DNA of 64,000 nt. Origin: Lachnospiraceae bacterium JC7 (GTDB lineage Bacteria > Bacillota > Clostridia > Lachnospirales > Lachnospiraceae). The stretch spans positions 19,737-83,736 of the forward strand of contig ALYD01000015.1 in NCBI GenBank assembly GCA_000513555.1. Reading direction: 5' to 3'. The translations under genes were made by a program, and so were the position numbers. How positions within the stretch are numbered: position 1 is the stretch's first letter; every line of letters begins with the position of its first letter. Shown here in pieces: positions 60,859 to 64,000 of this stretch. The notes under the pieces are model-generated. The model was not told the origin of the DNA, ran no database searches, and saw only the letters and a program-made list of their open reading frames with translations.

Positions 60859-61935
60859 TTATCTTTCTTCCTGACGACGCTTACGTCTCACTCTGTTGAT
60901 ATGTCTCTCAAAATCTCCGCTGTTCAGAAATTCAGCCAGAACATACTGATCGAACATGGGAACCGTGCAGGAATAAAAATCTATCTTTTTCTTCAGACTT
61001 TTGGTGAGCTCCTTCGGAAGGATCATATATCCTACTCTGACAGCAGGCGAAAGAGTCTTTGTGAATGTATTCAGGTAAATGACGGTTCTCTCCGGTTCAA
61101 GTGAGAACAGAGTGTCCTCCGATTTGGTCGACGGTGAAAACTCCGAGGCATAATCATCCTCAATAATTATGGCACCCCGGACTTTCGCCCATGTAATATA
61201 TTCCTGTCGCTTTCCCGCAGTGGCCGTGACACCGCTTGGATAACTGTCAAATGGGGTCACATGAAGAACTTCAGCCTGTGATGCCCTAAGCTCACTTGAA
61301 TGTATACCCCTTGTGCCGAGTTTCAGAAATTCAAGTTTTGCACCATTGGCCGCATATACTCGTCTTATTTTTTCATAGGATGGGTTTTCCAGTGCATAGA
61401 GTTTTTCTCTTCCAAGCATCTGTACTATAAGGCTGTACAGATATTCCGAACCCGCTCCGATAAGGATCTGATCACTGCTTACGCTTATGCTCCTGCTTCG
61501 CTGAAGATAGCGGGCAATGCTTTCTCTCAGAAACTGTGATCCTGAATTGGGGGATTTTTCCAGAATTTTTTCACCATAATCCGACAGAACACGTCTCATG
61601 GTACGTGCAAAGCTGGGAAATGAAAGCGAATAAATATTCTCTTCATATTTATCTGTCAGAGTATTCTCATTAACAGATATATACGTATCTTCCCCTATGA
61701 AAAACGAATCTTCATAGGAATAGCTTACAAAATATCCGCTTCTCTCACGGGCTTCTATATACCCTTCATCCTCAAGCAGCGCATAGGCATGCTCAACGGT
61801 TATTACGCTGGTATCTGTCTCATCTGCCATCATTCGCTTAGACGGCAGTTTTTCCCCGTTTTTATAGTAACCGTTTATGATGTGATCCCTTAATTTTGTA
61901 TATATCCTGAGATATGCTGCGGTTTTTTCTTCCAT
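60859..61935 (-). CDS. MocR-like GntR/aminotransferase regulator, C-terminally short
   Basis: MocR-type regulator: an N-terminal GntR winged helix (KLRDHIINGYYKNGEKLPSK, then SVITVEHAYALLEDEGYI) fused to an aminotransferase fold-type I domain. IIEDDYASEF and the PLP lysine in NTFTKTLSPAVRVGYM (K293) are present. From the ATG at 61935 the protein has 358 residues; family members usually have 450-500. It ends RVRRKRRQEER, where the small C-terminal aminotransferase domain should begin, about 100 residues early. No remnant follows: lspA starts 63 bases later. Either a truncated but used regulator or a decaying gene. It follows an AraC gene by 19 bases. Confidence 0.75.
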   Translation of the reverse strand: MEEKTAAYLRIYTKLRDHIINGYYKNGEKLPSKRMMADETDTSVITVEHAYALLEDEGYIEARERSGYFVSYSYEDSFFIGEDTYISVNENTLTDKYEENIYSLSFPSFARTMRRVLSDYGEKILEKSPNSGSQFLRESIARYLQRSRSISVSSDQILIGAGSEYLYSLIVQMLGREKLYALENPSYEKIRRVYAANGAKLEFLKLGTRGIHSSELRASQAEVLHVTPFDSYPSGVTATAGKRQEYITWAKVRGAIIIEDDYASEFSPSTKSEDTLFSLEPERTVIYLNTFTKTLSPAVRVGYMILPKELTKSLKKKIDFYSCTVPMFDQYVLAEFLNSGDFERHINRVRRKRRQEER

Positions 61936-61954
61936 TGCCTGCTTTTCACCTTCT

Positions 61955-62854
61955 TTATCGTTTATATTTTTCTCTATAATCTGTAGGCGTGATGCCCTTT
62001 GATTCCCTAAAGGTCTTGGCAAAATAGCTCATGTCCTGAAATCCGCAATCGATGGCGATATCTACGATTTTCTCATCTGAAACCTGCAGCATCTCAGCTG
62101 CCTTTCTTATCCGATAATTCTTTACATATTGAATAGGTGTCGTTCCCAGCATATTGTGAAAACATCTCATGGCTTCAGACTCGCTTATCTCAGCACTGTC
62201 TGACAGAACAGAAACATTAAGATCTTCCTTATAATGTTCATCTATATAGCTGAGCATGATCCGGATCCTGTCTGCATCCCTCGACTCCTTCGGAGATACG
62301 ATCCGGGGATCGGCAGCACTGTGAGAAGAGAGAAGAAAAATAATCTGGGAGATCGTCGCTACTGCTTCTGAGTCGGATGCAGTATTTCCGTCAATGCAGG
62401 TATCCCAGAAATTTGCCATCAGCCTGAGGATCTCCTTATGCCATGGCGTTTCAGATGATAATTCCGTTCCCTTAAATGCATCGCTACTGAAAAGAGGAGC
62501 AATATAACTATTGTAAAAAATACTGTCCTGAGAACCCTGTTCAAGCCTCGGGTCGAACACTATGGACTTAACCATACATTCCCCCATAGTATCCGGCATC
62601 TGTCTGCAGGCATTTAAAGCTCCCATATTGATAAAGAATCCGTCTCCCGCTTTCAGTAAATAACGGTCTGCTTCAACGCTTACTTCTATCTCACCACTGA
62701 GGACGATTCCTATCTCCAATCCTTCCTGCCAATGCCACGGTATCTCGATTCTCTCTAAATTCTTTTCATAGAACATAACCGGAATTTCGTTTGTTTCCTG
62801 TTTCAGCAGTATTTGTCCCTTTTTAACAACATCATTTATCTCTGATATCGCCAT
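61955..62854 (-). CDS. AraC family transcriptional regulator with cupin domain
   Basis: Regulator of 299 residues. The N-terminal region is an AraC-type cupin (PWHWQEGLEIGIVLSGEIEV and LKAGDGFFINMG). The C-terminal 100 residues have two HTH units (LNVSVLSDSAEISESEAMRC and IVDIAIDCGFQDMSYFAKTF) and end GITPTDYREKYKR. It is followed by the MocR-like gene after 19 bases, so two regulators share a transcript. Effector unknown. Confidence 0.9.
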   Translation of the reverse strand: MAISEINDVVKKGQILLKQETNEIPVMFYEKNLERIEIPWHWQEGLEIGIVLSGEIEVSVEADRYLLKAGDGFFINMGALNACRQMPDTMGECMVKSIVFDPRLEQGSQDSIFYNSYIAPLFSSDAFKGTELSSETPWHKEILRLMANFWDTCIDGNTASDSEAVATISQIIFLLSSHSAADPRIVSPKESRDADRIRIMLSYIDEHYKEDLNVSVLSDSAEISESEAMRCFHNMLGTTPIQYVKNYRIRKAAEMLQVSDEKIVDIAIDCGFQDMSYFAKTFRESKGITPTDYREKYKR

Positions 62855-62956
62855 GCCTCACTCCAAAAATATACATCAATGCAGTTCAATAAATGTAATA
62901 AATAATGACAATATTATCATATCAGCTTACAGGAACTTTTACAAACACAAGAAAAC

Positions 62957-63574
62957 TCAAAACAAAGCGGAAATAAATATTTCCAGTCCTATTCCTATCA
63001 GAATCATACCTCCGAGTATATCCGCCTTGTTGCTTAGTCTGGTTCCTGCGATCCGTCCGATCTTCAGCCCTGCGATACAAATAATAAAAGTTGTTACAGC
63101 AATTATCACAGCACATAACATAGCTTCAGCAAAATGATAGTTTGCAATAGTAAATCCAACAGACAGCGCATCTATGGAGGTCGCTATTCCCTGCATGATC
63201 AATGTCCCTCTGGAGAGTTTAATGGCTTCGTCTTCAATCACCGGCTCTTCGCCTTTAAATGAATCTTCATCCTCTTTCTTTTTTATACCCTCATAAAACA
63301 TTTTCCCGCCGATATAAGACAGAAGTATCAAAGCTATCCATGGAATGAACATCTGAAATGACTGAAAATAAAGAACTATGGTATGTATACATACCCAGCC
63401 CACCATAGGCATAAACCACTGAAAAAAAGCGAAGCAGCCTGCAATTCGTCCCATCTCCGCAGCCTTCATTTTCGTATTATTTAAACCATTGGCAAGAGAC
63501 ACAGAAAATGCATCCATAGCAAGACCTACTCCAAGAATAATACTGTTAATGATAAATGAAACTGTTAAACCCAT
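62957..63574 (-). CDS. mntP: Manganese efflux pump MntP
   Basis: Mn(II) exporter of the MntP family (DUF204 repeats), a polytopic membrane protein with six helices in two homologous halves. The 205-residue product starts MGLTVSFIINSIILGVG; LAMDAFSVSLANG and GIATSIDALSVGFT are the two repeat signatures with membrane Asp residues. AGGAG before the ATG at 63574 sets the start; upstream in-frame codons lie inside the terminator stem and are not used. Controlled by a yybP-ykoY riboswitch and terminator directly upstream. Confidence 0.94.
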   Translation of the reverse strand: MGLTVSFIINSIILGVGLAMDAFSVSLANGLNNTKMKAAEMGRIAGCFAFFQWFMPMVGWVCIHTIVLYFQSFQMFIPWIALILLSYIGGKMFYEGIKKKEDEDSFKGEEPVIEDEAIKLSRGTLIMQGIATSIDALSVGFTIANYHFAEAMLCAVIIAVTTFIICIAGLKIGRIAGTRLSNKADILGGMILIGIGLEIFISALF

Positions 63575-63592
63575 TGTTGTACTCCTGAAATC

Positions 63593-63619
63593 AAAAAAAG
63601 TGCGGCATCGCTGCCACAC
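63593..63619 (-). terminator. Expression-platform terminator of the mntP riboswitch
   Basis: GTGCGGCA (63600-63607) pairs, with one mismatch, with TGCCACAC (63612-63619) around a 4-base loop. It is followed on the minus strand by seven T (63593-63599). GCATCGCT at 63605-63612 is perfectly complementary to AGCGATGC at 63658-63665, giving an alternative antiterminator. Confidence 0.85.
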
Positions 63620-63644
63620 ATAGAATTCTCTATCATAGAAACTC

Positions 63645-63780
63645 CATGCATAGCTATAGCGATGCTAAGCATGAGTCTCGCATATTAAAGTAAACCAGGT
63701 ACCCTGACCAGTATGTTGATTCACTACGCCTGTTGATCACAAGCGTTTGCTACTCCCTCATAGGGCTGTATTATCTCTTA
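63645..63780 (-). ncRNA. yybP-ykoY manganese riboswitch
   Basis: On the minus strand the leader contains the hallmark 5' segment CCCTATGAGGGAGTAGC (complement of 63748-63765) and the 3' segment ATATGCGAGACTCATGC (complement of about 63669-63685), with two stem arms between. These are the conserved loops where Mn(II) docks in yybP-ykoY RNAs. It precedes a Mn exporter gene, the classical target. Metal binding should turn mntP on. Boundaries are approximate. Confidence 0.88.
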
Positions 63781-63798
63781 CTCATATCCGGTTAGTCA

Positions 63799-63807
63799 AT
63801 TATAACA
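63799..63807 (-). promoter_or_regulatory. mntP riboswitch promoter
   Basis: On the minus strand TGTTATAAT (complement of 63799-63807) is a perfect extended -10; no strong -35 is seen. Confidence 0.6.
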
Positions 63808-63828
63808 TAACAAATATCAATGAATACA

Positions 63829-63850
63829 AAAAGCAGGACTCTCGTCCTGC
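63829..63850 (-). terminator. tRNA-Val terminator
   Basis: GCAGGAC (63833-63839) pairs with GTCCTGC (63844-63850); on the minus strand the tail is TTTTTG. Confidence 0.85.
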
Positions 63851-63860
63851 TAATAAAAAA

Positions 63861-63933
63861 TGGGGCCTACAGGGCTCGAACCTGTGACCCCCTGCTTGTA
63901 AGGCAGATGCTCTCCCAGCTGAGCTAAGACCCC
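63861..63933 (-). tRNA. tRNA-Val (anticodon TAC)
   Basis: A 73-base cloverleaf on the minus strand: acceptor GGGGTCT pairs with AGGCCCC (one G-U), discriminator A. D-arm TAGCTCAGCTGGGAGAGC, anticodon loop CTTACAA (TAC), T-loop AGGTTCGAGCCCT. CCA is not encoded. An extended -10 (TGATATAAT, complement of 63944-63952) lies upstream. Confidence 0.97.
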
Positions 63934-64000
63934 ATCAACAGATATTATATCATACCTTCAAAACTGTACACCACATATTTAAATCATTCTTCAGTAATCC

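Noticed and set aside
1..64000. CRISPR array, prophage, insertion sequence or integrative element
   Set aside because: No regularly spaced repeats, no transposase, integrase, capsid or relaxase gene and no direct repeats at the tRNA genes were seen.

Overview
The window reads as a chromosomal segment of a low-to-mid GC anaerobic Firmicute, most likely a Lachnospiraceae member (Clostridia). The reasons are the pyruvate formate-lyase pair with a divergent Rrf2 regulator, the liv branched-chain amino acid cassette, a long type-2 isoleucyl-tRNA synthetase, the meso-DAP enzymes dapF and ddh, a pyrKDFE-pyrBI operon, strong AGGAGG ribosome sites and many VanZ/CPBP-type membrane proteins. The genus cannot be fixed from sequence reading alone. 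I see no phage, insertion sequence, plasmid gene or CRISPR array. Almost all genes lie on the minus strand; only a CPBP protease, the Rrf2 regulator, tRNA-Arg, a GNAT protein and coaX lie on the plus strand.

Layout. 1-9.7 kb: glyA (cut by the window edge) and recJ, a CPBP protease, a HerA-like ATPase, pflA, pflB and the divergent Rrf2 regulator. 9.8-16.7 kb: tRNA-Arg, three poorly characterised small genes, a 1097-residue PAS/EAL/degenerate-GGDEF protein, tRNA-Ser and a glycosyltransferase. 16.8-28.3 kb: carA-carB-carbamate kinase, dapF and livKHMGF. 28.5-35 kb: a tightly packed operon (49-aa membrane protein, VanZ, small membrane protein, M29 peptidase, OGG-type glycosylase, D,D-carboxypeptidase) and a divergent GNAT gene. 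35-41 kb: glgP and ileS. 41-49 kb: an EIIB-like membrane protein lacking the active Cys, LysR, a cell-wall-repeat protein, ddh, an AlaX editing protein, Xaa-Pro aminopeptidase and a Cof-type HAD. 49-53.8 kb: the complete pyrimidine operon pyrK-D-F-E-B-I behind a leader. 53.8-64 kb: palindrome clusters, a solitary HicB, two AraC regulators, coaX, tgt, secDF, lspA, a truncated MocR-like regulator, mntP behind a yybP-ykoY riboswitch, and tRNA-Val.

How the genes work together. carAB (carbamoyl phosphate) and pyrKDFEBI together cover de novo UMP synthesis. liv genes import branched-chain amino acids and ileS charges isoleucine. dapF and ddh both make meso-DAP, and the D,D-carboxypeptidase trims the resulting peptidoglycan. 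pflB/pflA carry fermentative pyruvate cleavage. The most interesting signals are regulatory: a leader peptide overlapping an intrinsic terminator upstream of pyrK, which resembles UTP-sensitive translation-coupled attenuation; a complete riboswitch, antiterminator and terminator set for mntP; a dyad in the pflB promoter facing an Fe-S-type Rrf2 gene; and two clusters of perfect short palindromes, one of which can fold into a closed multi-branch structure.
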